DNA from: Varroa destructor | Taxonomy: Eukaryota > Arthropoda > Arachnida > Mesostigmata > Varroidae | Direction of reading: 5' to 3' | Assembly (NCBI RefSeq): GCF_002443255.2 | Contig: NW_019211455.1 | Coordinates: forward strand, 32,205,778 to 32,269,777 | DNA: 64,000 nucleotides | Part shown: positions 35,921-49,135 of the stretch, in pieces | Numbering within the stretch: position 1 is the first letter of the stretch | Layout: each line of letters begins with the position of its first letter | Translations under genes and position numbers: made by a program | The notes under the pieces: generated by a model | What the model saw: the letters and a program-made list of their open reading frames with translations, nothing else | Told to the model about the DNA's origin: nothing | The model's database searches: none

Positions 35921-36432
35921 GACAGCAGGAACACATTATATTCATCCTAAAAATGAAAAAAAAAAATGAAGAAGTAGCAATCTTAGACTGCACTACACTT
36001 ATACTACAAGCATGACAAATGATAAATCAATCTTAATATGAACCGGACCAAAATCATAACTGCGGCTTTATAATCTTACAAGGGTAATAGCAATGAATTG
36101 TTTCAGATGGTTGGCATTATCCTATTGTATTTATATATACTTATATATTCCCTGAAAATGTGTGCTCTTGGATGAATTCTATTTTGTGAATATTGTGTTT
36201 GATGAACGTCACGCATCTGTGCCAGAGTAACTAGGTGTTACAGTGTGTAAAGGCATGATAAAAAGGTAACGAGTATATTATAGGAACGTAGATTTTATTT
36301 TCATCGTAATCGTTGGTTAATGCAGAAGGTAGACTGCACAGTTAGTTATCAAGATGAAGCTTCTTACGAAAAGAGCAGTATCGAGCGTCAGTCAGATAAA
36401 AAGGGATGATACATGCGCTTTTCTGAAAAGAA

Positions 36433-36434
<2 letters not shown>

Positions 36435-36472
<38 letters not shown>
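36435..36472. repeat. (AC)19 microsatellite
   Basis: A pure AC run of 38 bases, about 515 bases after the RGK stop codon and probably within its 3' UTR. Confidence 0.95.
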
Positions 36473-36474
<2 letters not shown>

Positions 36475-36588
36475 ATAAACGGCAAATCGCGCGGACCTCT
36501 CAGTAATCATTACAATGACTTCATACAACAAGCTAGCACATTGAGTGCTTTACTATTTACGGTGGTACGTGTACACACAAACAACAGG

Positions 36589-36602
36589 AATAAAATAATA
36601 AA
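36589..36602 (+). terminator. Candidate polyadenylation signals for the RGK gene
   Basis: Two AATAAA hexamers (36589-36594 and 36597-36602) lie about 670 bases after the RGK stop codon and shortly after an (AC)19 repeat. No closer AATAAA was noticed. This would give a 3' UTR of about 0.7 kb; inference only. Confidence 0.4.
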
Positions 36603-39600
36603 TTTTAATTTTTCATATTGCTAGCCAACCATGCATTATTGAATAGTCGGTCTCCCAAGGCAGAAGCTCGTATTTTTCAAGCCGATGCCCCGTAAACTGC
36701 GAGGAGAACCACACGTTACATACATGATACATATAAACTATCGAGCGCATAAATAATAATAATAATAGGCAGAGTCTAATCCATCCGGCAAACTTGTGGC
36801 CGTATAGTACGGACACTATTACTTCTAAACAGTCAATGACAGCTGCGTTGAAACGGTAAAACGGATAGTTATTTTAGACTCCCTGAATCAACGCACTTTT
36901 TAATCGAACCGTGTCACGTAAACTATAAGTAATTATTTTCAATAGGGATAGTTAAACGCCCAGTTAACTTGACACGAACGGTGACAAAGTGAATTCTACA
37001 ATAGGACCTGGGTGGTGGGAGCCGTTTTTAAACGCATCGTCACGACTGAGTACCTTGTTCGGGATCGCTACCGAGAACGAGTAAATGAAAATATTGAAAT
37101 CGAACTGAAATCGAAACATATAATACCAGTGAATCCAGAAATCATACACAGACAATAGATCGTGCAGAAGCCACGGCCAATATGAATATCGCCGATACTG
37201 TAAAAGTTGATAAATAGTTATCCGTTAGTCAGTGCTATCTATTTTAATGAGTAACAGCGTGTGTATTGATGATATCACTATAAATTATATAAGTAGACTG
37301 TTACATGTTTAGATTTACTCGTTAGAGTTTAATGTGAGGTCTCAAGAGACAATTTCTAGCTTGGACAGCAGGTAATCCCGGTACGTTGTCAATGTACCAG
37401 TTAGAATCTGTAGAGTAGTTAATTGGAACTGTAAAATGTTTAACAACGGCGACCAACAGATCCAAAGCTCACTGTAATTATAAAAAGGGAGCTAAGCAGA
37501 GCTGCCGGCGATAACTTTGGATAGATGACCTGTACAGGTGCGTTGTTCTTTATAAAAATAGTGTTTTCATCAAGTGCACTTTGTACGCTCGTTTCTAGGT
37601 TGCGGAAACACATGCCCAATCGTTTATGAATCGACGACGGTGGCGGGTATTGTCTGAACTGACATTTCACAATACTCGCGTTAGGCATTAATCACAAAAA
37701 AAAACCAAGGACAGGCACATTTTTTCTTAAAACAAGTAGGTTTTCAATGATGCTCTTCGTCTACACGCCCTAATACCAGATGAAAAAAAATCCACTTAAA
37801 TATTTTACCGATTGTCCATAATTATTTAGTCTAGGTAGATTAAACATACGTACAACAAACTCAAGTATAAGGGGCTAGGTACTTATGTGTGTCGGCCGCC
37901 GCTGCTCAAAGCCGACATTTGGCCGTAAGAACGAATCGGATAAAATGACAATTGAGAAAGCTCGGAATATGGCAAGGTTTTTGAAGCAACAGAACTTCTG
38001 AAGCGGACACAGTTATCGCTTATATTCGACAGATATGGACTGAAAATATATCTGTCAACTGTGGTTGAACTAACCGGAACGGCTAAAGTGATTTAATGTC
38101 GTGAAGATGTACAGAAGCACAAGATACGCACTCGAGAGCTTACTAGACATTGTGTTGAAGAGACCATAAGAAATTAACTTGATACAAATGCCCTGCGTCA
38201 CCTGGCGTACAACTATCGAAATGAACATCATTGTGTAAGCACGATCCTTATCGATTATTACCACAACAATTAACTTGCCGTCGTGACGACGACCTCGAAT
38301 AACGTAACGTAATATGCTGAACTCTCGAACGTGTAGCGTATTCTAGAGCTGCGTAAATCGAGCTAAGGCTTCAAAGCGTCCAGATTGCGCGGCGTGCATG
38401 AAATCTCTACGCTCGACGAGCTCGTGCAGCTCTCGTCGTCAGAGCATCGGTCGCCACCTTTGATTGTTATCGTTATTTCAATGTAATATTGTTGGTCTGG
38501 CACACTATGGTATTACTGCACACTAAGCAAGTCATCATCGCCAACTTTTTTCCCTGCTTACTTCAACCGGTAGACAATTTGCAGAAGTTTGGTTGATTCG
38601 CAATACGGGCTGTAGCGCTAACGTGACTTTGCTTAGCAAGCAAATTATACGGTAATTGCAACCGTAGCTGATTAAAAATCGTATGAAAATAGTGTCCGTA
38701 TATACATACGCGCCCTGTTCTATCATAGTCCTGTAAACGAAAGCCTGTTTCTCTGCGTTAACTTCTGTGGAAGCGAACAGCAAATCTGTGTTGAGAGGAA
38801 AATTAAACTGCGCCAGTTACCTAGCAAGTAAGGCCACTAAGGCTGCGGGAATAAGGGTCTATTGCATCAGGTAGAAACCAGCAGAGATACCGATCACCGT
38901 AGCACTGAACAGTGCCACTCCTTACCGTCGACCTTAAACGAGCGAGTACCCTATTCAAACTATCAGGCCAGCTGATTTCATTGATTTTCCGATGGGTAAG
39001 CGTTTATGCACCGCCATCACGATTTTTAAGTTAAATGTGTGCCTAACTGCATGTAGTGATTTCATTTGCCTTATTCAGTAGCTCAATGAAAATATAGTAA
39101 TTCGGTACTTGAATTAACTTTGCCCTGATTAACGTTTCTATTTCATAGTACTCGAACATCACAATTAAACGTGTGTTTGTATCATATCAATCATATGCTA
39201 AACGCATATATAGTATAGTGTTGGCTGCACCCACTAGCCGGTTAACCTAAAAGCAAGTAATTTCATCTTATTTTTTTTCAAAGTCTATAACTTCAACTAT
39301 CATTTCCCATAGAAACAATTGATGGAATAATTTTTATTTTAAGCACAAAAAACGGCGCATTCTCGTAATAGTAATCATTAAAAACCCACCTAAAGAGCAA
39401 TTATCGATTATTTACCCTGTTACAATTTTTAAAATAGAGGGCCATCTTAGGGGGAGCTTTTTATCTGACTGTTGATGAACATGAGCCTAAGTAGAATGGC
39501 AGCAGTACTCTCCATTCGGAATCTAATGAATGGGCACCGGCTTTCGCTAAAGACTTTTAAGCCAAGTGGAAAACGAGTCATCGCTCATATTGGCGTATGT

Positions 39601-42600
39601 GACGTATTTATATAGTACTAAAAAATATGTCCCTTTTGAACGCGACATATGAGAGAGACTTAATAAGTAAAAAGTCATTATTTTACTTATCAAGAAACAT
39701 AACGAATCAGTGTTGGTATACTATACAATGTAATGAATATAAATATCGTAGCGGAAACGTCTCGAGGTTCATGTCAAGGCTCTGAGGTACAGTGACGAAG
39801 GAGTGCTTGTACAAGCATGCAATAATGATTAGAATACCTCACCGACTATTTTTAGTAATACTAAAGCGGTTAATGTGGACAAAAAAATATGTAACACAAA
39901 AACGTCCCATTGGTAAACAGTGAAAATTACATAAGTCGCAATAATAGTTATTGTTTCATGTTATTAGCACATGAATAAAATATTACTAATCATTATCAAG
40001 TTAGTTAAAATGAGACGTTTGCGTACGATGAGTGACGGCGATGCTGTCAAGATAATGGTGTTTAGTACCGAGCGAATAGGCGTTCGTCGAGTGCCAAAGG
40101 AATACCATCTTAATTAGTACGTACAGGTTAAGCATTGGCTATCTTTCGTACTCTTCATCGTTATCAAAATGATATAAACAAATGATAGCCAACAATAGAA
40201 ATATCCCACCGATGCACATATAGACGGATAAAGAGCACCTGTAGAAAGTGAACTTACAGAACATCCAGTCGTTATCATAATGACAACTTGAATAACTGAC
40301 ATCTCTGTGGATATTCATATATTTGTATACAGGGTAGCAAATGACGGATAAAGGTGCCTTTCTACTTTCGAATTTATTAGTCTTTAGTACGAAATGAGTC
40401 CTAAACTAAATTCATATGTTCGATTTATCCTAATATTATTATCCCGATATTACCTAATAAACAAGGCTCACTGGCTAACTATAGCTAGTTGAGCAATATG
40501 ATTAAGCCCCCTATACGAGTTCGTTAAAAACTAAAGTCAGGTTCTTATAGAATTCCCTACAGGAGGCCTCGCATCCGTTGAGACATAAAGCCAACTGCTT
40601 TGTCAAACGATATCTATTTCGCACCTCCGAGGAAACACGACAGCTTGCTACAAGTAGGACAATATATATAAATAAGGTTGTCGAAAAATGACAATTCTTG
40701 AGCTAAAACTGGAGCTAATTATTTATATTTTAAAATAATGTTATTAAGCAACATATGCGCCATTTTAATCGATAGTATTTTGGTAATACAACAATTACAT
40801 CATCGCGAAGTTTGTGCAGTTTCTGACCTAAACCCTGTGAAAAGTTAAGTGAACATCATTAAGAGAGTTCCTTAAAGACTAAAGTAAATGATCGACTGAT
40901 GGTGCAAGGCTCCAACTATGCGGCGAATGTACTACAATTTTCCAGCCAGGTAGCAAAAAATTCATGTTTTTTGGTGGAAAACAATGCCAATTCCGGTCGA
41001 TTTTTTTTAATGTTGTTACACTTTTGATGGTTGTTAACAGTAGAAATCCGAATTAATCGTTATCCAGACACAATGCGTCACATTATTTCAGTTTCACCAA
41101 ATACGTGGCATCGTTTTCATTGGCGTCAATCTGGCGAGCAATCTGTTACAGATTGTGAAAAATTAATTGTTTTTTCTCTTTTGATTTGCTCGTCATTACC
41201 GTATGTGGTCCACTTTTCGTCACTCTAGAGATGGCTCGATTTCTTTGCGTTTCTGCGTAGCTTGCGTTTTTTTTTTTTTTTTTTTTTAATTAAGTGAATT
41301 CTTTTGCATCACGTCACGTGGTACCCAAACGTCGAGATTTTTCTTGTAGTTGTAGTGGGACTCGAGTTCCTCGACAATATCACGCCTATTGGCGTGTCGG
41401 CCTTACTCAACTTTCGTAATAAGTTTATCGACATCTCCCATAATTCATCTAGCACTACGAGGGGCATCTTTTACATGAACATTTTTAAAACGAAGACGAC
41501 TCAGTTATCCGCTTCCTCCAATAACGCATATTGACCATCAACGATACAATTTTTTTCTCAGCCTGAACAGCCTATGGGAACAGATATCGTTATACAATCG
41601 CAAATATAGCAAATTCTTACAGAAATTCCATTCATCTTCAAGGCGCCTTGTTTCAAGCCTGCATAAAAGCATTACAACAATTTTAGCACTATACTTTGAC
41701 CTCACGTTTTGTTTCCTCACCTTTCAAATCACACCAGCACCGACCTAACGCGACCCGTATTAACCGAGATGTTCGACTTTGGAACCATCTAGTTAGAAAA
41801 ACGATTGGCATTTTTTTGACGAGGTTCATATGTAGAAGAGGAAAAGGACAAAGGATTTGAAGTAATCGTGTGAAAGGCCAACCCACGAAATGCGCGCCTA
41901 ATCATTACGTAAAAAAAAACAAGAGTATATATATATATATTAGTAGTTTCAACTCAGAGCAGAGGCAAAGGGACTAAAGTAAGAATCGTAATCTAACATT
42001 TCAGTTATGTTCTTGTCTCGGCACTCTTGACAACAATGAATTTTCATTATGTGGATCCTTTTTTTTTTTTTTTTTTCTAGACGCGGGACCAGTTGACAAC
42101 GTTAAAAGCGATTCGAGGACTAGAACTCGATGATGATGATGATAATATTAAGAGTATATTTGCATACAACGCGGTCTTTTGACTACCACTGCAGATGTCA
42201 CTCCGACCCATTTCGTATATACATGCATCAAATTAATTAATAGAAATATTTCAATACTATCGGACGATTACAATGTGTTAGTATTACAAGATATACTTTA
42301 TACATTGAAAACGACAAAAATCGAAAATGAAAAAGTTTCAAGTATATAAGAAATACAGTAAAAGAACACTACGAACAAGATGATCATTCATAAAAATCAT
42401 GATAATAGTTATACTTATAATTCTTAAATAACCCTACTATATACGGTTACGTTAAATGTTTCTAGTCGGCCGCTAGGCAACCGGTTTGATTAAATAAGGT
42501 CTGGGTAAAAAAAAAGAAACAATAATTATTGAATCGAGTAGCTTTTAATAAGAATACACCCGGTAATAATAGATATGATGCTGATGATGATGATGAGTAA

Positions 42601-45000
42601 TAAAAATAAGGGAAAAATTAGTAGCGCCATATAACTCGTGAAGATCGTAAAAAGAATAACAGTAATATTATTATCACAACCGGACGAAGCGACATTGAGA
42701 GTTCGCAATAAAAGCAAAAATACGTGCGACGATGGTAAATATAGCAGTAGTAATAGTGCAAAAGTATATGGAGACTTATTTAAATAAAGCATTTATTCTA
42801 TATTGTTGTCATAAATATACAAGCTTTTTTGGTTTTTCTAGTTCTAGGCGTTCACTGAAACGCCTATTTGATTTAATTCCAATAATTCATGGAAAAATGT
42901 CTATTTACGAAGTATTCAGCGAGTTCTGTCGTACTCGGGTCATATGCTTTTAATGCGCTCATTATAAATGCACACGTTCTCCGACATAGTAAACAAATCA
43001 AACGGTACATACAGAACGATTATAAAATTGCTCTTTTATTTGTTTTGAAAACGACTAAGTTTGCAAAAAGGCGGTAAGTACTAATTATGATAATAAGAAA
43101 CCAATAGCGTAGTTGCTGAAAGTAATACGGGTATTTTCTAAGGTATAAAGGCTCGGATCTTTTTGATTTCGGTGGAACATACATAAGCAATTAGGAAAAA
43201 TTATTACGATTAACAAGAGTAGCTGTTCTTCTGTTTACTTCAGATATAATTTCCAAATCACCAAAATGTTTCTAATATATTCACTGTATTTTAAACAGTA
43301 TTATCGATTAAGGTGTACAGGAATTAAACATTCAACAACGAAAATATATATTTAAGTTTATGAATATATTTAAAAGCAGAGTTGTAACTCTCTCTCTATT
43401 TCGTTCTGTTTAAAAATTAGTTTTACGTCCACTTACGTTGTTGTAACTAACATTTAGACCTTCTCTCCTGGCACTGGCCGACCGCCCGTCTAAAGACCTT
43501 CTCACGGTAATCTTCTGTGCACACAAGCAGCGATCATTGCTGATAGATCACATCGAGCTACAGCTCGGCAGCTGAACATTGTTTCGACAGCGTTGTGTGA
43601 ACAATTTTTGTGACATAGCGGCATAAAAGCGCTGACATCGCGTCTTTTTAAGCTATATTCAATATAGCTTAAAGCCCCACTATCACTAACAATGGCCGCA
43701 TAGAAGCAAAGTTTTTGGGCTCTGCCCAATGTGTTCAAAAATCCCATTTAAAGAAATTCGTGGAAATCTGGTGCATATCACTCTTTTCTAATCTGCAACT
43801 AACTCGTGATTAAATTTTTGGCCATTCATCAGATATTATCGAATACTCTGCTGTATCGCAATCGGCAAGCGTGAGAGCTAACGTTAACGCTTTGTATGTT
43901 ATTTGTACGTAAGTTCATCATCACAGAAACAATAAGTTATTCAAATTGAAGCAATTATTCAAGCGCAAACGACACTAACATCAGGAAGGGAGGCAGCAAA
44001 AATCGTCTCGTTTTTGCTGGATCGAAGCGATCCTACTGGTCGATTTGGTGAGAATCGCTCATAGCGACCCCTCCAAAAACGACGAGGCTTGATCGTAGAC
44101 GATCCGAGGGCAGATAAAAACAGCAGGACGTAAAGATAGATAGCGAAACCTCGTTTAAAACGAACGGAGAAAAATTGTTTATCGTCCACTGACGTTTGGC
44201 ACCGATCAAAATCGTGACAATGAGCGGCAGCACCGGATGTCCCTGGGGAAAACTGCCCAAACAGCAGGCAGCGTCTTTCGATGGTGAGCAACAGAGGACG
44301 ATAGTATATTGGCCTAAAATTTAGCGTCTCCTAAAGTATTCGGTCTAGACTTTACAACACCAGGCAAAATCTAAACCCTATCGGATCTTTTTTTCGGATG
44401 CTGTCATGCCACTCGCGGATTATTTCCATTACGGTTTATTCACATATGAAGACTTCGTTGCGCCAATCGTTGCGTACGTGTTAGTTTTAATGCATCACTC
44501 TGGATTAGCCATTGTTGCACTCGGCTCGTAACCGCTTGTCTCAGTGATCAGCTGTTTTTGTGCTAGAACTCACTCCGAAGGAATAGAGTTTAAATTAAAA
44601 GAAAACTTCGTTGGTTTTTAACTTCACGGCAACGCATCATGGAGTAATGCTTTCTTTGACGTACATCTTAAATTCTGGCTTATCTATGTTGCATAAACGT
44701 ATAGACAGTTTTCTGCCATTTCTACATTATTATGCGTAGTTTACCAATAAATTACCTACAACATGGTAATAATGTATCATCGTCGAAAACATGATGTATG
44801 TAGCCGATGTCGTAGTGCACTATGAAGTAACCTAGAGAGATGTTTTTAAAACTTCTTGGTAGTTTGGTAAAGTTATACTTTCCAACACTCTCCGAGAACG
44901 AGTCAGACTTAAGAAGTGTGTCACGCTCTGCCCGAGCGCGGTTATGCCACCTCGGTCATCCTGAAAGCCCCTCAAAACAACCACGACCTAGTAGTAGATA
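36603..45000. other. Intergenic stretch between RGK and RIOK3, no gene recognised
   Basis: AT-rich sequence with short random-looking open frames only. It contains T runs at 41267-41287 and 42059-42076, a GC-richer island at about 38365-38485 with open frames on both strands, and a 27-base inverted repeat at 43647-43673. Confidence 0.55.
43647..43673. repeat. 27-base near-perfect palindrome
   Basis: TTTAAGCTATATT at 43647-43659 and its exact reverse complement at 43661-43673 flank a single C. No flanking duplication was recognised. Confidence 0.92.
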
Positions 45001-45130
45001 ATGGCAGCGATAAAACCGGGCACTAACAGTCATGCCAGCGGCGCGTCGCCTGCCACCTTTAACGAGTTCCTTGAAGCAAAAAGTTTTATCTATAATATTT
45101 TCTCGTTTATGGTACAACCGTTATGGCTTA
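45001..45130 (+). CDS. Possible first coding exon of the RIOK3 gene
   Basis: ATG at 45001 opens MAAIKPGTNSHASGASPATF, about 27 codons of coding-like composition after a GC-rich leader. The next RIOK3 exon needs one base carried over; the only good donor that supplies it is GTATGT at 45131, giving WLN|VMSEELA at the join. The segment before that donor (FIYNIFSFMVQPLWL) is AT-rich and hydrophobic and does not look like a RIOK3 N-terminus, so the true donor may lie near 45060 or the first exon may be elsewhere. Confidence 0.3.
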
Positions 45131-45804
45131 GTATGTATGCATTGGAAATTAGTCCCATATACCTTACTGATATATCAGTAAATAGATACACTAATACCAG
45201 AGTGTTTAATCTCGCACTTTAACTTCACGCAATCATATATATTCGAATTGTGATTAAAATATGGATACTCACCCATACTTTTGGCCTGTGATGCTACCTA
45301 TGCATCAGGCAGTGACGTTTTACACCCAACAAATGAGATGCAATGGATTATTGAAAATTCTTAGCTCAGATTTGATCCCTTCAAACAGGATTTGCAATGT
45401 TTCTTTTTGCCCTATGATTAAAGTGGACCAAAGGGCTCAAAAAGTAATTAGACCTTTAATTAGGTTGCCGAATTCCCGTGTATGGAAGAGGTAATTTGTA
45501 AACATTTACACGGGTGCGCAAAATACCCTAAATTGCCCAATATGCTAATCAAGATTAAGTAAAAATTCTCGCTTCGTAATACATAAGATATACCATGACC
45601 TAGTGGTTAATGCCGTTACAGTAGTTGCCTTGGTTTATATGCTCTGTTTCTCGGTTCTCATTTCTGTGTACCTTCTTCAATTTCAACACTCACTATAAAA
45701 TCCTCAGGTATAGGCTGTCAAGTTGATCTGAACAATATATTGTTTATGTTGTGAGTGTTTATAATATATTACTGTAAGACGTTGTTAATATAATTTCTCT
45801 TTAG

Positions 45805-46107
45805 ATGTGATGAGCGAGGAGCTGGCGCGCGAGTTCCAGCGTGAGAATTTAATCTCTGCTTCAATGATACCATTTGAAAATCAAGTCCGTAGCTCTGACA
45901 CTTCCGATGACTCAGGCACCGGAGGCCTTGCGGTCGTTCCTAATACTGATGATGATCTCCTTTTGGCAAAGTTGCTACAGGAGCAATTTGATCATGAAGC
46001 ACAGGTGGAAAAAAATCGTCACGAGGTTCTAGGCATTTCATTGGGGAGCGATCGCGATGGTTCGAATGCACGGAAGCTCAAAAACGGTGATTCCATCGGC
46101 GAGGAAG
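45805..46107 (+). CDS. RIOK3: RIOK3 exon with VMSEELA motif
   Basis: The acceptor tttctctttag precedes 45805 and the donor GTAAGC follows 46107, phase 1 to 1. It encodes VMSEELAREFQRENLISAS and the LLLAKLLQEQFDHEAQVEKN helix, matching the human RIOK3 N-terminal pair of conserved helices. Confidence 0.88.
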
Positions 46108-48826
46108 GTAAGCTTTTTTGTTCGCGACGTTATTTTTTAACCTTAATAGACACCTTATAGACCTTAATACATTATTATAATACATCACCATCTGTATCGC
46201 GGTTGCAAGAACGGCAGGAGGATGCGTCTGGCTCGAAACGCTAAACATCACACCGTACAGCATTAATGCACCTGTGAAGCACGTAGGATGATCAATGTCT
46301 ATAGATGTTCTGTACGTTCCTTTGCAACTAGCAATGATAGTTTGAGCATTATCGTATAACACTTGGAAGTGCTTGCGAATCAAACAATGCTAGCCTAATT
46401 AATTTGTTCCATCTGTGTCTGCATGTACTGTTTTCATTCAATACGGATACAGATAGTTCGAGTGACTCTGAGATCGAGGACGTGGACCGTTTTGCAACAC
46501 AAGCGCGCACGGACCCAGCTATCGGGTTCCGTGGTTTTTCAAGAAACCAAGACGGTATTATGAAGACGAAGCACGATGCCGAAATGTGTGGCAGGCGACA
46601 CGCTTGTAAGGTGATGGAACTGACTTCGTCGATTGCCACTGGGGACGGTTCCGGCTTCGACATGAAGCTCAATAATAGCGTTTATAACTCCCTTAGAGGT
46701 GCAATTCATAGTGATGATCTTCGGTTACTAGTTTTTTTGGCTATAATTAGATTACTGATAGTTTTGTCTGATTAGTAATTCGTTCACCTCGGCGAACGAA
46801 GACTGTGGCTCAAGTATATTATAAGTTAACTAAGAGTCGTTTAACTTGCTACGTTTCTGTAGTTATTTCATCAGGCTGTTTTGAAATGTTCGACAGAGGG
46901 CTTAGCCAATAGATATGCCTCGCTCGTAGCATGTTGGTACATCTCTATAAAATAATTACAAGCCTTGTTTAGTACTCGCTGATTGACTTGGCTTTTGGTA
47001 CGCACGTGAAGAGGATCCGTTCTCGGCGTGAACGAACATCAGTTCAATCGGGTTTTGGCCGATTTGTAATATACGTGTAAATCTATCGATTTACTATTGG
47101 CTACTTTCTGTGACATTGCCTTGATGTGTCTCGGTGGGCATATTATGCATACGGACGCTTTTGTGTTCCGATATTTACATAAAATTTTTGACACTTTGTC
47201 CTGAACCTTTCTCTCACGAAATCAATGAAAATCTACGGGATATTAACCGCTTTAACCTTTGTATTGACGTTTTTTAGACTATTACATAGATAGACCAATA
47301 CAATCTGATAATAGGTTTACGGTAACTGCTACACGGTTACAATGTTTGGACGGCCGGCTAGAGCTCCAACCAAATCTGATAGCTTTTTCCACAATATAGC
47401 TTGAACACAGTTTGTCATACAAGACACGTTAAGCACACTTATACACGCAATAAAGTTTCACACTGATTAGTTATCAACGCAGATTATGTTAATGGTACCG
47501 CGTAAGCACTTCTGCGGCGTTGTCTTCAAATATAAAGTATTATGAAGTCAATATTGTCAGTTTACGATCAACCGAATTGGTATTGTGTGCTACGGGAAAA
47601 AACTTGTGTAAGTGGCACTCCTCTGCGTGCAAATCTTCCTAAAACAAAAATTAGTTTCCCAAAAAAAATCAGTCCAGCTAATTTGAATCCGACAAAATCC
47701 AGAGAAACATAAATAGTATAGTAGATTAGGAGCACTGTTGCAATAAACGAAAAATTTCCGGCTGTTTCACGTATTGAATGTTTTTTTCGACAACGGAGTG
47801 ACTACCTGGGGCTGCGCTGAGAACTAAAACATTCTGGGTTTAACGCTGCATGATTTTCGTTTAATTACAGTCCATTCGAAGATGGAGGAACGTCGTGCTG
47901 CTCGTCTCCATGACAAGAAGGAAAAAGCTACTGTCGAACAGAGTATGGACGTAAATACGCGGCTTCTCATTTACAAACTGATCAATCGTCAGATACTTGA
48001 CGAAGTAAATGGCTGTATTTCTACCGGCAAAGAGTCGACCGTCTTCCATGCAAGGGGTGGATCTAACGAGGAGTTCAACGTTCCTGAAGAGTGCGCGATA
48101 AAAGTATTCAAAACAACCCTGAATGAATTCAAAAATCGTTCGGACTATATCAAAGAGGACTTTCGATTCAAGGACCGTTGCAAGCTCAACCCACGGAAGA
48201 CTATTCATGTGTGGGCCGAAAAAGAGTTAAACAATCTACAAAAAATTCACCGTGCCGGGATCAACTGTCCGCAGGCTATCATTCTCAAGAAACACGTGCT
48301 CGTAATGACATTTATAGGAAGCGAAGGCAAGCCAGCTCCGAAGCTTCGTGACGCTCATCTCAATCGAGACCAACTTCGAGAAGCTTGGTATCAATGCTTT
48401 ACCATACTGAAAAGGCTTTATAGTACGTGTAAACTGGTACACGCTGACCTGTCCGAATATAATTTACTTTGGCACCTTGGCCACGTTTGGGTTATCGATG
48501 TATCCCAAGCTGTGGACCAGTTTCATCCTCATGCTCTCGAATTTCTTCTCCGTGACTGCACAAACATTTCAGAGTTTTTCCGCAAACAGGGGCTTCCTGG
48601 CGTGCCGGCAGCGAAAGCCCTTTTCCGGGATGTGTCTGGTCTACAATTGCCCGGTGAGGGTGCCGAACTTCTTTCACAGATTCGTAACTTCGTCCGAGAG
48701 GAGGATCTGCTGAAACGAGAAAATGAGCAATTTTACGATCAAAGTGACCGATTTGAAATCATGTTTGGTCACGAAACTGCCCTCCTTAATGTGGCTAAGT
48801 CAGATACTGCTGCTGTTACGGATTAA
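45805..48826 (+). CDS. RIOK3: RIOK3-type atypical serine/threonine protein kinase
   Basis: Joined exons 45805-46107, 46453-46698, 47871-48826 (TAA 48824-48826), all in phase, giving about 500 residues; the human protein has 519. RIOK3 is a cytoplasmic RIO-family ATPase/kinase associated with pre-40S ribosome particles and reported in innate signalling. The N-terminal part carries the RIOK3-specific DVMSEQLA-like motif (VMSEELAREF), an acidic serine stretch SSSDSEIEDVD, KHDAEMCGRRHACKVME and GDGSGFDMKLNNSVYNSLR. The kinase domain has the P-loop-like STGKEST (48026-48046), the lysine in AIKVFKTTLNEFKNR, the catalytic HADLSEYNLLW (Asp codon at 48446) and the metal-binding IDVSQAV. The N-terminal extension separates it from RIOK1 and RIOK2. 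First exon uncertain. Confidence 0.93.
46453..46698 (+). CDS. RIOK3: RIOK3 middle exon, acidic stretch and CGR motif
   Basis: The acceptor acggatacag precedes 46453 and the donor G|GTGCAA follows 46698, phase 1 to 1. It encodes an acidic DSSSDSEIEDVDRF, then KTKHDAEMCGRRHACK and MDL-type FDMKLNNSVYNSLR; the human counterpart reads KHDEVVCGRKN and DLKLSNHVFNALK. Confidence 0.9.
47871..48826 (+). CDS. RIOK3: RIOK3 terminal exon, whole RIO kinase domain
   Basis: The acceptor gtttaattacag precedes 47871; the split codon gives Val and the frame runs VHSKMEERRAARLHDKKEK into the kinase domain and on to TAA at 48824-48826. It contains STGKEST, CAIKVFKTTLNEFKNR, LVHADLSEYNLLW, IDVSQAV and HALEFLLRDCTNISEFF. 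The whole RIO domain sits in one exon of 956 bases; the ATG at 47882 is internal, because the upstream exons join in frame. Confidence 0.93.
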
Positions 48827-49129
48827 TGAAATCGACAATAACCCGATAACAATAGAAGCCCGAATATAACCAGATTTCCATTCGGACCCTTGAAGCATGC
48901 CACTAGCAACAAGGTCTGCACACCAGAAACTTAGCTCAAGGTGTTCCAGCTGTCTTACTGCTTTATAATAGCTAAATTTATGTACATGAAGACACTTGGA
49001 GCTGACCACTCGGGATTGGGCTTTCAGTTTGAGAATTTCGTATTAGTATGGATCTTGATGAAACTGGCATACTGTTATTCGACTTTAATCATTGATCGAA
49101 CATAAAAAAACATGTGTGATACAGCTCCT

Positions 49130-49135
49130 AATAAA
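49130..49135 (+). terminator. Candidate polyadenylation signal for RIOK3
   Basis: AATAAA lies 304 bases after the RIOK3 stop codon, a normal distance for a 3' UTR end. No functional evidence. Confidence 0.45.

Noticed and set aside
43959..44291. 110-codon - strand frame considered as a Tc1-like transposase piece
   Set aside because: The resemblance to a GGGSVMVWG-type motif was too weak, and no other Tc1 motif was found nearby.
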